DNA from: an uncultured Allosphingosinicella sp.
GTDB taxonomy: Bacteria; Pseudomonadota; Alphaproteobacteria; Sphingomonadales; Sphingomonadaceae
Direction: 5' to 3'
DNA length: 31,732 nt
Assembly: GCA_934539295.1 (NCBI GenBank)
Contig: CAKTCN010000037.1
Coordinates: 1 to 31,732 of the forward strand
The notes beneath the pieces are model-generated. The model saw only the letters and a program-made list of their open reading frames with translations. It was not told the origin of the DNA and did no database searches. Shown piece after piece: positions 1-6,685 of the stretch. Position 1 is the first letter of the stretch. Every line of letters starts with the position of its first letter. A program made the translations under genes and the position numbers.

Positions 1-640
1 CTTCGGCGGTGGTCCGGGCGGCGGTGGCGGCTATGGCGGCGGCGGCGGCGGTTTCCGCAGCGGCGGCGGCGGTGGCGGCTTCGGCGGCCCGCGCGGCGGC
101 GGCATGCCTCCCCAGGTCGTCGGTCAGGGCAAGGGCGTGGTCAAGTTCTTCAACGGTCAGAAGGGCTTTGGCTTCGTGGTCCGCGACGATGGCGGCGAAG
201 ACGTGTTCGTCCACATTTCGGCAGTTGAGCAGGCAGGCCTCACCGGTCTCGCCGAAGGTCAGCCGCTCGAATTCACGCTTGTCGACCGCGGCGGCCGCAT
301 CTCCGCCACGGACCTCAAGATCGAAGGCGATCCGCTTCCGGTCCAGGAGCGTGCGCCCCGTGAGGATCGCGGCCCGGCCGGCGCAGGCGGCGGCTTCGGC
401 GGCGGCCCGCAGCGTCAGCTGACGGGTGAAAAGGCCAGCGGCACCGTCAAGTTCTTCAACGCCATGAAGGGCTTCGGCTTCATCAGCCGCGACGATGGCC
501 AGCCGGATGCATTCGTGCACATCTCGGCGGTCGAGCGCGCCGGCATGGTGAACCTGAACGAGGGCGATCGCCTGGAGTTCGAGCTTGAAGTCGATCGTCG
601 CGGCAAGACCGCAGCGGTGAACCTGTCGCCGATCCAGTAA
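1..640 (+). CDS. Double cold-shock-domain protein with glycine-rich N-terminus (5' partial)
   Basis: Single-stranded nucleic-acid-binding protein with two cold-shock domains; family members act as RNA chaperones or antiterminators. The reading frame is open from base 2, so the true start lies upstream of the window. Bases 2-103 encode a Gly/Phe/Arg tract resembling an RGG-type RNA-binding tail. An ATG at 104 starts the non-repetitive part, but the open Gly-rich frame before it argues it is internal. Counting from that ATG, domain 1 spans about residues 8-70 (RNP1 KGFGFV, RNP2 VFVHI) and domain 2 about 110-177 (KGFGFI, AFVHI), joined by a second short Gly-rich linker. Single-domain Csps are about 70 residues, so this is the larger alphaproteobacterial two-domain form. 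A strong terminator follows at 664-697. Promoter and leader are outside the window, so cold regulation cannot be judged. Confidence 0.93.
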   Translation, partial: FGGGPGGGGGYGGGGGGFRSGGGGGGFGGPRGGGMPPQVVGQGKGVVKFFNGQKGFGFVVRDDGGEDVFVHISAVEQAGLTGLAEGQPLEFTLVDRGGRISATDLKIEGDPLPVQERAPREDRGPAGAGGGFGGGPQRQLTGEKASGTVKFFNAMKGFGFISRDDGQPDAFVHISAVERAGMVNLNEGDRLEFELEVDRRGKTAAVNLSPIQ

Positions 641-663
641 GCTCTTCGGCTTACTTCGAAATG

Positions 664-697
664 AGCCCGGCCGTGCCTGTCGCGCGCCGGGCTTTTT
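664..697 (+). terminator. Rho-independent terminator of the cold-shock gene
   Basis: Perfect 8-bp stem AGCCCGGC (664-671) / GCCGGGCT (686-693) with a 14-base loop, ending in a run of five T (693-697). It begins 23 bases after the cold-shock stop codon. Confidence 0.85.
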
Positions 698-764
698 CGT
701 GCCCCTTGCCCAAGCGACTGATTCGAGTCATGTTTCCGCCCGCAACCGGGTTGGGGAACTCGCA

Positions 765-926
765 TTGGAAAGTGATCTGAGATACTTCCGCCGTCGTGCC
801 GCAGCCGAGTCGCTGGCGGCCAAGCGTTCGATGACGCCGGAGGGACGCGCCCGTCATCAGGAACTGGCCGAACGCTATCTAGCGATCGTGAGAGCGAACG
901 AAGCCCAGCTGCTTGCCGTCGGCTAA
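765..926 (+). CDS. Small conserved-type hypothetical protein (53 aa)
   Basis: Short basic, helical protein with a core reading DLRYFRRRAAAESLAA and then RHQELAERYLAIV. I recall similar short proteins annotated as hypothetical in sphingomonads, but I know no function. I chose the TTG at 765 because GGGGAA (753-758) sits at ribosome-binding distance and the conserved-looking part begins there. An in-frame ATG at 699 would add 22 residues but lies against the terminator T-run and has no Shine-Dalgarno. No membrane segment or Cys/His metal motif is visible. The stop overlaps the convergent membrane-protein gene by four bases. Confidence 0.6.
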   Translation: MESDLRYFRRRAAAESLAAKRSMTPEGRARHQELAERYLAIVRANEAQLLAVG

Positions 927-1354
927 GAGTTGACGCGGAGAGTTCGTAACTCCGCAAACTCACTGCTGCGCCACACGACGCAAAGCCAGGAAACGAAACC
1001 GCCCACCGCCCCAAGAGGAGCGGCCACGGCCAGTACAAGTAAGATCATGCCGGGCGCGCTGGGTAGAGTGGCGAGCGCGATGCCGTAGCCCAGAGGCCCT
1101 GGTGCTGTCAGAGCCCCTCCGATCACGCATGTGGCAAGCGGATGGCGCGTGGCGGGAAGGCGCATGATCATCAATGGCAGGAATAGCGTGAAGGCCGAGA
1201 GATACCCCAGGCCTAAGAGTCCGATAAGATCGCCGAACAAGGACTTGTCCAACAACGAGGCGCCAAAGGCGGGGGCCGCCGGGGCGGCGATGATGCCGAG
1301 CAGAAAGCGTCCCGGCGTTGGTACGAAACGAAGATGGTCTGGCACCTTGGACAT
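923..1354 (-). CDS. Hypothetical small integral membrane protein (143 aa)
   Basis: I do not recognise the family. The sequence is strongly hydrophobic, with about four candidate membrane segments near residues 16-35, 42-65, 77-95 and 100-125, rich in Gly, Ala, Leu and Pro. There is no signal-peptidase site or catalytic motif. The start (1354) lies only 9 bases after the DNA ligase stop on the same strand, so it probably ends the ligase transcript. Its membrane character makes a direct part in ligation unlikely. No good Shine-Dalgarno is seen, which fits translation by readthrough from the ligase. Coding status rests on frame length and hydrophobic pattern only. Confidence 0.6.
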   Translation of the reverse strand: MSKVPDHLRFVPTPGRFLLGIIAAPAAPAFGASLLDKSLFGDLIGLLGLGYLSAFTLFLPLMIMRLPATRHPLATCVIGGALTAPGPLGYGIALATLPSAPGMILLVLAVAAPLGAVGGFVSWLCVVWRSSEFAELRTLRVNS

Positions 1355-1363
1355 TTGCCGAGG

Positions 1364-2974
1364 CTAGCTCACCATCCGCTCCAATGTCTCCAGCAAATCC
1401 GCCTCGTGCGCGGGCTTGTCGGTCCTGATTCGCGAGACGCGCGGGAAGCGCATGGCGAGGCCTGATTTGTGACGCTTGCTGCGGTGGATCGAATCGAACG
1501 CCACTTCCAGCACCAGCGTCTTCTCCACCTCGCGCACCGGGCCGAATCGCTGCACCGTGTGATTGCGCACGAATCGGTCCAACCAGGCCAGTTCCTCGTC
1601 GGTGAACCCGAAATAAGCCTTCGCCACCGGCAGCAGCTCGCCGTCTTTCGACCAGCAGCCGAAGGTGAAGTCCGAATAGAAGGACGAACGTTTCCCGTTG
1701 CCACGCGCCGCATACATGAGCACGCAATCGGCGGTCAGCGGATCGCGCTTCCACTTGTACCACAGGCCCGCGCGCCGACCCGCGACATAGGGGCTGTCGC
1801 GGCGCTTCAGCATCACGCCCTCGATCGACGCGTCGCGTGAACCCGCGCGTATTTCCTCCAGTGCCTCGAAACTCTCCGCCTCGATCAGCGCGGACAGGTC
1901 GAACCGCTCCGGATCGAGGCCAGGCACGAACGCCTCCAGTCGCGACCGCCGCTCCGCCCAGGGCAAAGCCCGCACATCCTCCTCGCCATCGAACAAGATG
2001 TCGTAGAGGCGCACAAAGGCGGGATAGTCGTTCAGCATCCTGGGCGAGACGACCTTGCGCCCCAGCCGCTGCTGCAGCGCGTTGAAGCTCGCGGCGCCGC
2101 CGCCATGCTCCTCCGCGCCCTGGAACTCGCCCTTCACCAGCAATTCGCCATCGACCACGCCGTCGGTCGCGAACGATGCGGCAACCTCGGGAAAGCTGCG
2201 CGTGATGTCGTCGCCTGCGCGGCTGTAGAGGCGCGTCTCGCCGCCCACTCGCACGATCTGCACGCGGATGCCGTCCCATTTCCACTCGGCCGCATAATCG
2301 TCCATCGACACGCGTCCGTCCTCCAGCCCATGGGCAAGCATGAAGGGGCGGAACACCGGCACGTTGCGTAACGTCGGCTGCTCGCCTCTGCCTTCGGCCC
2401 AGTCGAACAGCGCGAGGTAAGGCGGGCCGATCCCGTGCCAGACCTCCTCCACAGCATCCACGTCCAGCCCGAAAGCCTCGGCGAGTGCCAGCTTGGCCAG
2501 CCGCGCCGAAACACCGATTCGCAGCTCGCCGGTTGCCAGCTTCAGCAGCGCATAGCGGCCCGACGCGTCGAGATGGTCGAGCATCGCGGCCAGCGCTCCC
2601 GGCGCCTCCGCACGCCCCATGCCGGCGAGCCTTTCCACAACCGCACCGATGCGCAGGGTGCCGTCATCGATATCGTCCGGCTGTTCGCCCATTTCCGTCG
2701 GGCGCTTGGGCCACAGCAGCGACACCGTTTCTGCCATGTCGCCGACATAGTCGCGACTCATGCCCAGCAGCACAGGGTCGATCCGCTCCTGCGCGATGGC
2801 CCGCACCGCCGCGCCCTTCACCGCCGGTATGTCGAGCTCGCCCGTCAGCGCCGCCAGCGCATAGCCGCGGTCGGGATCGGGCGTACGCTTCAGATATTCG
2901 CCGATCAGCTTCAGCTTGGCATTGCGCGACCTGGTATAGGTGAGGTCGTCGAGAAGCTGGGAGAATTCGCGCAT
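1364..2974 (-). CDS. ATP-dependent DNA ligase (ligase-associated DNA-damage module; cisplatin-response type)
   Basis: Seals nicks in duplex DNA through a ligase-adenylate and a DNA-adenylate intermediate. The first ~200 residues are the helical DNA-binding domain. The nucleotidyltransferase domain starts with motif I KWDG, giving the adenylated lysine K232, followed by RLYSRAGDD, motif III VVDGELLV, motif IV EGVMLKRRDSPY and motif V WYKWKRD. The OB-fold follows, with RFPRVSRIRTDK near the C-terminus. The length of 536 residues suits the bacterial accessory ATP-dependent ligase that occurs with an Lhr-type helicase, a beta-CASP exonuclease and PdeM; all three partners are also in this window. 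This is not the essential NAD-dependent LigA. The ATG at 2974 opens the MREFSQLLDDL N-terminus. The membrane-protein gene follows 9 bases downstream. No GTTC-N7-GTTC box was found upstream. Confidence 0.93.
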   Translation of the reverse strand: MREFSQLLDDLTYTRSRNAKLKLIGEYLKRTPDPDRGYALAALTGELDIPAVKGAAVRAIAQERIDPVLLGMSRDYVGDMAETVSLLWPKRPTEMGEQPDDIDDGTLRIGAVVERLAGMGRAEAPGALAAMLDHLDASGRYALLKLATGELRIGVSARLAKLALAEAFGLDVDAVEEVWHGIGPPYLALFDWAEGRGEQPTLRNVPVFRPFMLAHGLEDGRVSMDDYAAEWKWDGIRVQIVRVGGETRLYSRAGDDITRSFPEVAASFATDGVVDGELLVKGEFQGAEEHGGGAASFNALQQRLGRKVVSPRMLNDYPAFVRLYDILFDGEEDVRALPWAERRSRLEAFVPGLDPERFDLSALIEAESFEALEEIRAGSRDASIEGVMLKRRDSPYVAGRRAGLWYKWKRDPLTADCVLMYAARGNGKRSSFYSDFTFGCWSKDGELLPVAKAYFGFTDEELAWLDRFVRNHTVQRFGPVREVEKTLVLEVAFDSIHRSKRHKSGLAMRFPRVSRIRTDKPAHEADLLETLERMVS

Positions 2975-3027
2975 CGTGCCCGTTCAACGAAGCGGGGGCG
3001 CATGGGGTCCGGAACGACTCTCGCGCC

Positions 3028-3056
3028 TTGACAAAGCGTGTGCGCACAGGCAGATG
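3028..3056 (+). promoter_or_regulatory. Candidate sigma-70 promoter of rpmG with a palindrome in the spacer
   Basis: A perfect -35 hexamer TTGACA (3028-3033) is followed after 17 bases by CAGATG (3051-3056), a weak -10. The spacer holds the 10-bp perfect palindrome TGTGCGCACA (3039-3048). The predicted transcript would start near 3063, about 60 bases before rpmG. The -35 is clear; the -10 match is poor. Confidence 0.45.
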
Positions 3057-3069
3057 CGCCGGGCATATG

Positions 3070-3096
3070 AGCGGCGGCGACGCCGCTTTTATTTTT
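3070..3096 (+). terminator. Terminator-like hairpin in the rpmG leader
   Basis: Perfect 7-bp stem AGCGGCG (3070-3076) / CGCCGCT (3081-3087) closed by the GNRA-type tetraloop GCGA (3077-3080) and followed by TTTTATTTTT (3087-3096). It lies between the candidate promoter and the rpmG start codon, in the sense orientation. It may be an attenuator, a 5' stabilising stem, or a terminator for transcripts from upstream. It cannot terminate the ligase, which points the other way. Confidence 0.6.
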
Positions 3097-3124
3097 CATA
3101 GCAACGCAATTCATAGAGGCTGCA

Positions 3125-3292
3125 ATGGCAAAGCCGGCAACCGTCAAGATCAAGCTCGTCAGCACCGCCGACACCGGCTTCTTCTACGTGACGAAGAAGA
3201 ATCCGCGCAACACGACGGAGAAGATGAGCTTCCGCAAGTACGATCCCGTCGTGCGCAAGCATGTCGACTTCAAGGAAGCCAAGATCAAGTGA
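3125..3292 (+). CDS. rpmG: 50S ribosomal protein L33
   Basis: Small basic protein of the large ribosomal subunit. The 55-residue translation begins [20 protein letters not shown], continues YVTKKNPRN and ends [11 protein letters not shown], a full-length L33. It has no CxxC zinc pairs, so it is the zinc-free form. The ATG at 3125 is preceded by AGAGG (3115-3119). The gene stands alone between the divergent ligase and the convergent divK. A promoter and a terminator-like hairpin occupy its leader. Confidence 0.96.
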   Translation: MAKPATVKIKLVSTADTGFFYVTKKNPRNTTEKMSFRKYDPVVRKHVDFKEAKIK

Positions 3293-3294
3293 GG

Positions 3295-3330
3295 CGTGAC
3301 CTTGGGGCGTCCCGCCCTTAGGTCCTCACG
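3295..3330. terminator. Bulged hairpin between convergent rpmG and divK
   Basis: Nested inverted repeat: CGTGA (3295-3299) pairs with TCACG (3326-3330), CCT (3300-3302) with AGG (3320-3322), and GGGCG (3305-3309) with CGCCC (3313-3317) around a three-base loop. It starts 3 bases after the rpmG stop. There is no T-run, so factor-independent termination is uncertain. The remaining bases to 3381 hold no gene. Confidence 0.45.
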
Positions 3331-3381
3331 TCTAGGCGAAGGCCGGGATCGAGCTTCGCGGTTAGTCGCCCATAGCGGCCA

Positions 3382-3762
3382 TCAAGGCGCTGTCTGCTCC
3401 GGCAGCAGCGCCTTTACCGATTCGACGAACTTCATCAGCGATATGGGCTTGGACACATAGCCTTCGGCGCCCGCGCTGCGGATCCGCTCCTCATCGCCCT
3501 TGGCCGCATAGGCGGTCACCGCCATGATCGGTATGTGCCGCAGCGCTTCGTCGGATTTCAGCTGCGCGATCAGGTCCAGCCCGCTGACATGCGGCATCTG
3601 GATATCCATGATGATGAGGTCGGGCTGAAGCGCCCGGGTCTTCTCCACCGCCTCGCGCCCGTCCTGCACCGGCTCGGGCGCATAGCCATGCGCGCGCAGC
3701 AGGTCGCAGAAGAGCCGGCAGTTAAGTTCGTTGTCCTCGACAACCAGGATCTTTTGTCCCAC
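3382..3762 (-). CDS. divK: Single-domain response regulator DivK
   Basis: CheY-like receiver without an output domain. In Caulobacter, DivK is phosphorylated at the cell poles by histidine kinases and feeds into CtrA control of the cell cycle. The whole 126 residues form one REC domain: acidic pair E9-D10, phospho-acceptor D53 in MDIQMP, T83 in VTAYAAKG and K105 in SKPIS. The segment AAKGDEERIRSAG closely follows DivK as I remember it. The start is GTG at 3762 with a TAAGGA element upstream. Its 5' end faces the DUF3572 gene across only 34 bases, so the two genes must share or overlap promoter DNA. Confidence 0.9.
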   Translation of the reverse strand: MGQKILVVEDNELNCRLFCDLLRAHGYAPEPVQDGREAVEKTRALQPDLIIMDIQMPHVSGLDLIAQLKSDEALRHIPIMAVTAYAAKGDEERIRSAGAEGYVSKPISLMKFVESVKALLPEQTAP

Positions 3763-3796
3763 GGGGCGTCCTTACATCGGAGGTGTCGTCTAGGCC

Positions 3797-4066
3797 ATGC
3801 GGATTAACGAAGTGGAGCGGGACGAACACGCTTTGGCGCTCGGCGCACTCGGTTGGGCGCTTGCCGATCAGGACAGGGCGGAGCGGCTGCTCAGCCTAAC
3901 CGGCCTCACCCCGCAGGATCTGCGCGACCGCATCCGGGACCCTTCGCTCCTCGCCGCCATCCTCGGCTTCCTCGAATCGCATGAGCCCGACCTCCTCGCC
4001 TGTGCCGATGCGCTGGACGTCGCGCCGGCCGACCTCGTCGATGCGCGCCGGAGACTGGAGGCATGA
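3797..4066 (+). CDS. DUF3572 family protein
   Basis: Eighty-nine-residue acidic helical protein that I match to DUF3572, a small alphaproteobacterial family of unknown function. The sequence runs HALALGALGWALADQDRAER, then LLSLTGLTPQDLRDRI and a helical C-terminus ending DLVDARRRLEA. No catalytic or membrane motif is visible. The ATG at 3797 gives a normal length; an in-frame GTG 15 bases downstream (3812) is possible. The stop overlaps the HAD hydrolase start in an ATGA junction, so translation is coupled. It is divergent from divK. Confidence 0.8.
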   Translation: MRINEVERDEHALALGALGWALADQDRAERLLSLTGLTPQDLRDRIRDPSLLAAILGFLESHEPDLLACADALDVAPADLVDARRRLEA

Positions 4067-4686
4067 GCCGCCCGCTGCTGATCACCGACTGCGACGAGGT
4101 GCTGCTCCACATGCTTGGCCATTTCGCCGAATGGCTGGACGAGACGCAGGACATGATCTTCGCGCTCGATGCACCGGGCTTTCACGAGGCGGTGCGGCGC
4201 AAGGGATCGGGCGACCTGGTCGAACAGGCTTTGCTCTGGCCGCTCCTCGACGGCTTCTTCGAAACCGAGATGCACCGCCAGAATATCGTGCCCGGCGCCG
4301 CCGAGGCGCTGGCCCGGATCGGCGAGGCGGCCGACATTGTCGTCCTCACCAATATCGGCGACGAATATGAGGCCGGCCGCGTCGAGCAACTCGGCGCCTT
4401 CGGCATCCGCCACCGCGTGATCTGCAATCGCGGCGGTAAGGGGCCGCCCGTGCGCGAACTGGTGGAGCGTTTCCGGCCCAGCGTCACCGTCTTCGTCGAC
4501 GATCTCGCCATCCACCACGAATCGGTCGCCGAACACGCACCCGAAGTCTGGCGCCTCCACATGATCGCCGAGCCGCGCGTAGCGATGCACCAGCCCGCGG
4601 CCCCAGCGGCGCACGCGCGGATCGACGATTGGGACGAAGCCACCGGCTGGATCCTCGACCGCTTCGCGAAAGGCAAAGCGATATAG
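4063..4686 (+). CDS. HAD-family hydrolase
   Basis: Predicted Mg-dependent phosphatase of the haloacid dehalogenase superfamily; substrate unknown. Motif I is TDCDEV with D9 as nucleophile and D11 as acid/base, unusual in having Glu after the second Asp where Gly is common. Motif II is VVLTNI. A lysine in NRGGKGPP is a motif III candidate, and motif IV is FVDDLAIH. The segment between motifs I and II is helical cap. Length (207 aa) is typical. It overlaps the DUF3572 stop by four bases and is followed by a GC-rich palindrome before the SDR gene. Confidence 0.8.
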   Translation: MSRPLLITDCDEVLLHMLGHFAEWLDETQDMIFALDAPGFHEAVRRKGSGDLVEQALLWPLLDGFFETEMHRQNIVPGAAEALARIGEAADIVVLTNIGDEYEAGRVEQLGAFGIRHRVICNRGGKGPPVRELVERFRPSVTVFVDDLAIHHESVAEHAPEVWRLHMIAEPRVAMHQPAAPAAHARIDDWDEATGWILDRFAKGKAI

Positions 4687-4691
4687 CCACT

Positions 4692-4721
4692 AAGCCCCTC
4701 CCCACGAGGGGGAGGGGGAGC
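4692..4721. repeat. Short palindromic repeat, copy 1
   Basis: Perfect 9-bp stem CCCCTCCCC (4695-4703) / GGGGAGGGG (4709-4717) with a 5-base loop, framed by AAGCCC on the left and GGGAGC on the right. A second copy with the same frame is at 11565-11593. It separates the HAD hydrolase from the SDR gene, has no T-run, and may act as an mRNA-stabilising or processing stem. Confidence 0.6.
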
Positions 4722-4740
4722 CAAGGCAAGGAGCACGCGA

Positions 4741-5490
4741 ATGTCCAAAACTACCTTCATCACCGGCGTCACCGCCGGCATTGGCCAAGCCGCCGCCCGC
4801 CGCTTCGTCGGTGCAGGCTGGAAAGTGATCGGCACCGGCCGCCGCGCCGACCGCCTCGATGCCCTCGCCGCAGAACTGGGCGACAGCTTCCACGCCATCA
4901 ACGCCGACATGCGCGACACCCAGGCGCTCGAGGCCGCCGTCGATGCGCTGCCGGAGGGCTTCCGCGACGTCGACCTGCTGGTGAACAATGCCGGCTATGC
5001 CCCGCCGATGGACACGGTGCAGGATTCGCAGCTTCCCGACTCGATTGGCGTGATCGAGACCAACATCACCGGCCTTGTCGCCATGACGCGCAAGCTCCTG
5101 CCGACGCTCATCGCCAACAAGGGCAGCGTCATCAACCTGAGCTCGGTCGCGGCCACCTATCCCTATCGCGGCGGCGCCGTCTATGGCGGCACCAAGGCGT
5201 TCGTGCGCCAGTTCAGCCTCGACCTGCGCTGCGACCTGCAGGGCACCGGCGTGCGCGTCACTTCGATCGAGCCCGGCATGGTCGAAACCGAATTCACCCT
5301 GGTCCGCAACGGCGGCGATCAGGCCGCGTCCGACGCCTTCTACGGCGGCGTCGACCCGATGACGGGCGAGGATATTTCCGAAACCATCTTCTGGGTCGCC
5401 ACCCTGCCGCCGCACCTCAACATCAACACGCTGGAGCTGATGCCGGTGAACCAGAGCTTCGCAGGCTTCCACGTCTTCCGCCCGGCTTGA
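4741..5490 (+). CDS. SDR-family NAD(P)-dependent oxidoreductase (YdfG-like)
   Basis: Cytosolic short-chain dehydrogenase of 249 residues, closest in style to the YdfG group (NADP-dependent 3-hydroxy acid / malonic semialdehyde reduction). It has the Rossmann cofactor motif TGVTAGIG near the N-terminus, TGRRADRL suggesting NADP preference, NNAG, and the catalytic set S135, Y148, K152 in the YGGTK box. The C-terminal pattern ELMPVNQSFAGFHVFRP is typical of that subgroup. AAGGAG precedes the ATG at 4741. It is the first gene of a close-packed run with RidA, a glycerophosphodiesterase and an acyltransferase-like protein. The substrate is inferred from resemblance only. Confidence 0.88.
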   Translation: MSKTTFITGVTAGIGQAAARRFVGAGWKVIGTGRRADRLDALAAELGDSFHAINADMRDTQALEAAVDALPEGFRDVDLLVNNAGYAPPMDTVQDSQLPDSIGVIETNITGLVAMTRKLLPTLIANKGSVINLSSVAATYPYRGGAVYGGTKAFVRQFSLDLRCDLQGTGVRVTSIEPGMVETEFTLVRNGGDQAASDAFYGGVDPMTGEDISETIFWVATLPPHLNINTLELMPVNQSFAGFHVFRPA

Positions 5491-5523
5491 CGCGGTCGCC
5501 CCGGCAATGCTTTGGCTGGACCC

Positions 5524-5991
5524 ATGAGCGACAGCATCGACGCGCGCCTCGCCGCGCTTGGCATCACCCTTCCCGAACCCGCCGCGCCCGTCGCGGCCTA
5601 TGTGCCCGCGGTGGAGGTGAACGGCCTCGTCCACCTGTCCGGCCAGCTTCCGTTCGACGACGGCCAGCTGATGACCGGCCGCCTCGGCGAGGATCGCGAT
5701 CTCGATTATGGCGCCCGGGCCGCCCGTGCCTGCGGCATCATGATCATCGCGCAGCTGAAGAAGGCGCTGGGCTCGCTCGATCGTGTCGAGCGGATCGTGA
5801 AGCTCGGCGTGTTCGTGAACAGCGCCGGCGCCTTCACCGACCAGCCCAAGGTCGCCAACGGCGCGTCCGAATTGATGGAGCAGGTGTTCGGGGACGCCGG
5901 CCGTCATGCCCGCAGCGCAGTCGGCGTGCCGGTCCTGCCGCTGGGTGCCGCCGTCGAGGTCGATGCGGTCGTCGCTGTCCGCCCCGCCTGA
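5524..5991 (+). CDS. RidA/YjgF family protein
   Basis: Member of the reactive intermediate deaminase family, which hydrolyses enamine/imine by-products of PLP enzymes. It belongs to the longer (~155 aa) subgroup rather than to canonical 128-residue RidA, so the substrate is open. Diagnostic segments are VHLSGQLPF, the arginine in HARSAVGVP that matches the carboxylate-binding Arg of active members, and LPLGAAVEVDAVV with the conserved Glu. I chose ATG at 5524 over the TTG at 5512; both leave a 20-30 base gap to the SDR gene. Its 3' end overlaps the glycerophosphodiesterase start by 29 bases. Confidence 0.88.
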   Translation: MSDSIDARLAALGITLPEPAAPVAAYVPAVEVNGLVHLSGQLPFDDGQLMTGRLGEDRDLDYGARAARACGIMIIAQLKKALGSLDRVERIVKLGVFVNSAGAFTDQPKVANGASELMEQVFGDAGRHARSAVGVPVLPLGAAVEVDAVVAVRPA

Positions 5992-6685
5992 CTGGCTCAC
6001 CGCCCGGCCCTACGCCCATCGCGGGCTGCACGGGCCGGGACGGCTGGAAAATAGCCGCGCCGCGTTCGAGGCTGCGATCGCCGCCGGCTTCGGCATTGAA
6101 CTCGACGTGCAGGTCACCGCGGAAGGCGCGGCGGTCGTGTTCCACGACTACGACCTCGCCCGCCTGACCGGCGGGCAGGGCAGGGTGGACACTCTGACCC
6201 TCGCGGCCTTGCAGGGTCAGCGGCTGAACGGCCTGGACGAGACCATATCCTCGCTCCCCGACATCCTCGCGCTGATCGCCGGCCGCACGCCCTTGCTCGT
6301 CGAGATCAAGAACCCCGCCGGCGCGATCGGGCCGCTCTGCCGGGCGGTCGCCGCCGCGGTCGATACCTATCACGGCGCGGTCGCGATCATGTCCTTCAAC
6401 CCGCGAATCCCGCGCTGGTTCGCCCGCCACCGCCCGCACCTCACGCGCGGCCTGGTCGTGACTGAGCGGGATAAAGGCGATCTTCGCGGCCGGATCGCGC
6501 GCCACCTTTCGCGTCGCCTCGCCCGACCCCATTTCCTTGCTTATGACGTCCGCGACCTTCCGTCCCGCTTCGCCGCCACCTCGCGCCTGCCCGTCCTCAC
6601 CTGGACAGTCCGGAGCCAGGATGACGAAGCCCGTGCCGCATCCCATGCCGATCAGATCATCCACGAGATCCCGCGTTACCGATGA
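5963..6685 (+). CDS. Glycerophosphodiester phosphodiesterase family protein
   Basis: Predicted to hydrolyse glycerophosphodiesters to glycerol-3-phosphate and an alcohol, on a metal-dependent TIM barrel. From ATG 5963 the 240-residue protein has HRG (H19, R20), E29 in RLENS, metal ligands E46 and D48 in IELDVQ, H61 in VFHDYD, and LVEIKNP further on. The C-terminus carries LTWTVRSQDDEARA, usual for the family. No signal peptide, so it is likely cytosolic, like UgpQ. GAGG (5956-5959) precedes the chosen start, which lies inside the 3' end of ridA. The frame is open further upstream, but that part looks like an out-of-frame shadow of ridA. The stop overlaps the next gene as ATGA. Confidence 0.88.
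   Translation: MRSSLSAPPDWLTARPYAHRGLHGPGRLENSRAAFEAAIAAGFGIELDVQVTAEGAAVVFHDYDLARLTGGQGRVDTLTLAALQGQRLNGLDETISSLPDILALIAGRTPLLVEIKNPAGAIGPLCRAVAAAVDTYHGAVAIMSFNPRIPRWFARHRPHLTRGLVVTERDKGDLRGRIARHLSRRLARPHFLAYDVRDLPSRFAATSRLPVLTWTVRSQDDEARAASHADQIIHEIPRYR

Noticed and set aside
1..103. GGC-rich tandem pattern at the left edge, as a possible DNA repeat array
   Set aside because: It reads in frame as the Gly-rich N-terminal tail of the cold-shock protein.
960..2285. Long minus-strand ORF (441 codons) inside the ligase gene
   Set aside because: Arg-rich low-complexity translation in another frame of the ligase, which has all motifs of its family in its own frame.
3298..3381. GGCGAAGGCCGGGATC segment as half of a REP-like repeat
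   Set aside because: Only one arm is seen and there is no second copy in the window.
4690..6000. 436-codon minus-strand ORF opposite SDR and RidA
   Set aside because: Antisense shadow typical of GC-rich codon bias; no family resemblance.
4629..6167. 512-codon plus-strand ORF spanning the SDR and RidA genes
   Set aside because: Arg/Pro-rich out-of-frame shadow; the SDR, RidA and phosphodiesterase frames carry clear catalytic motifs.
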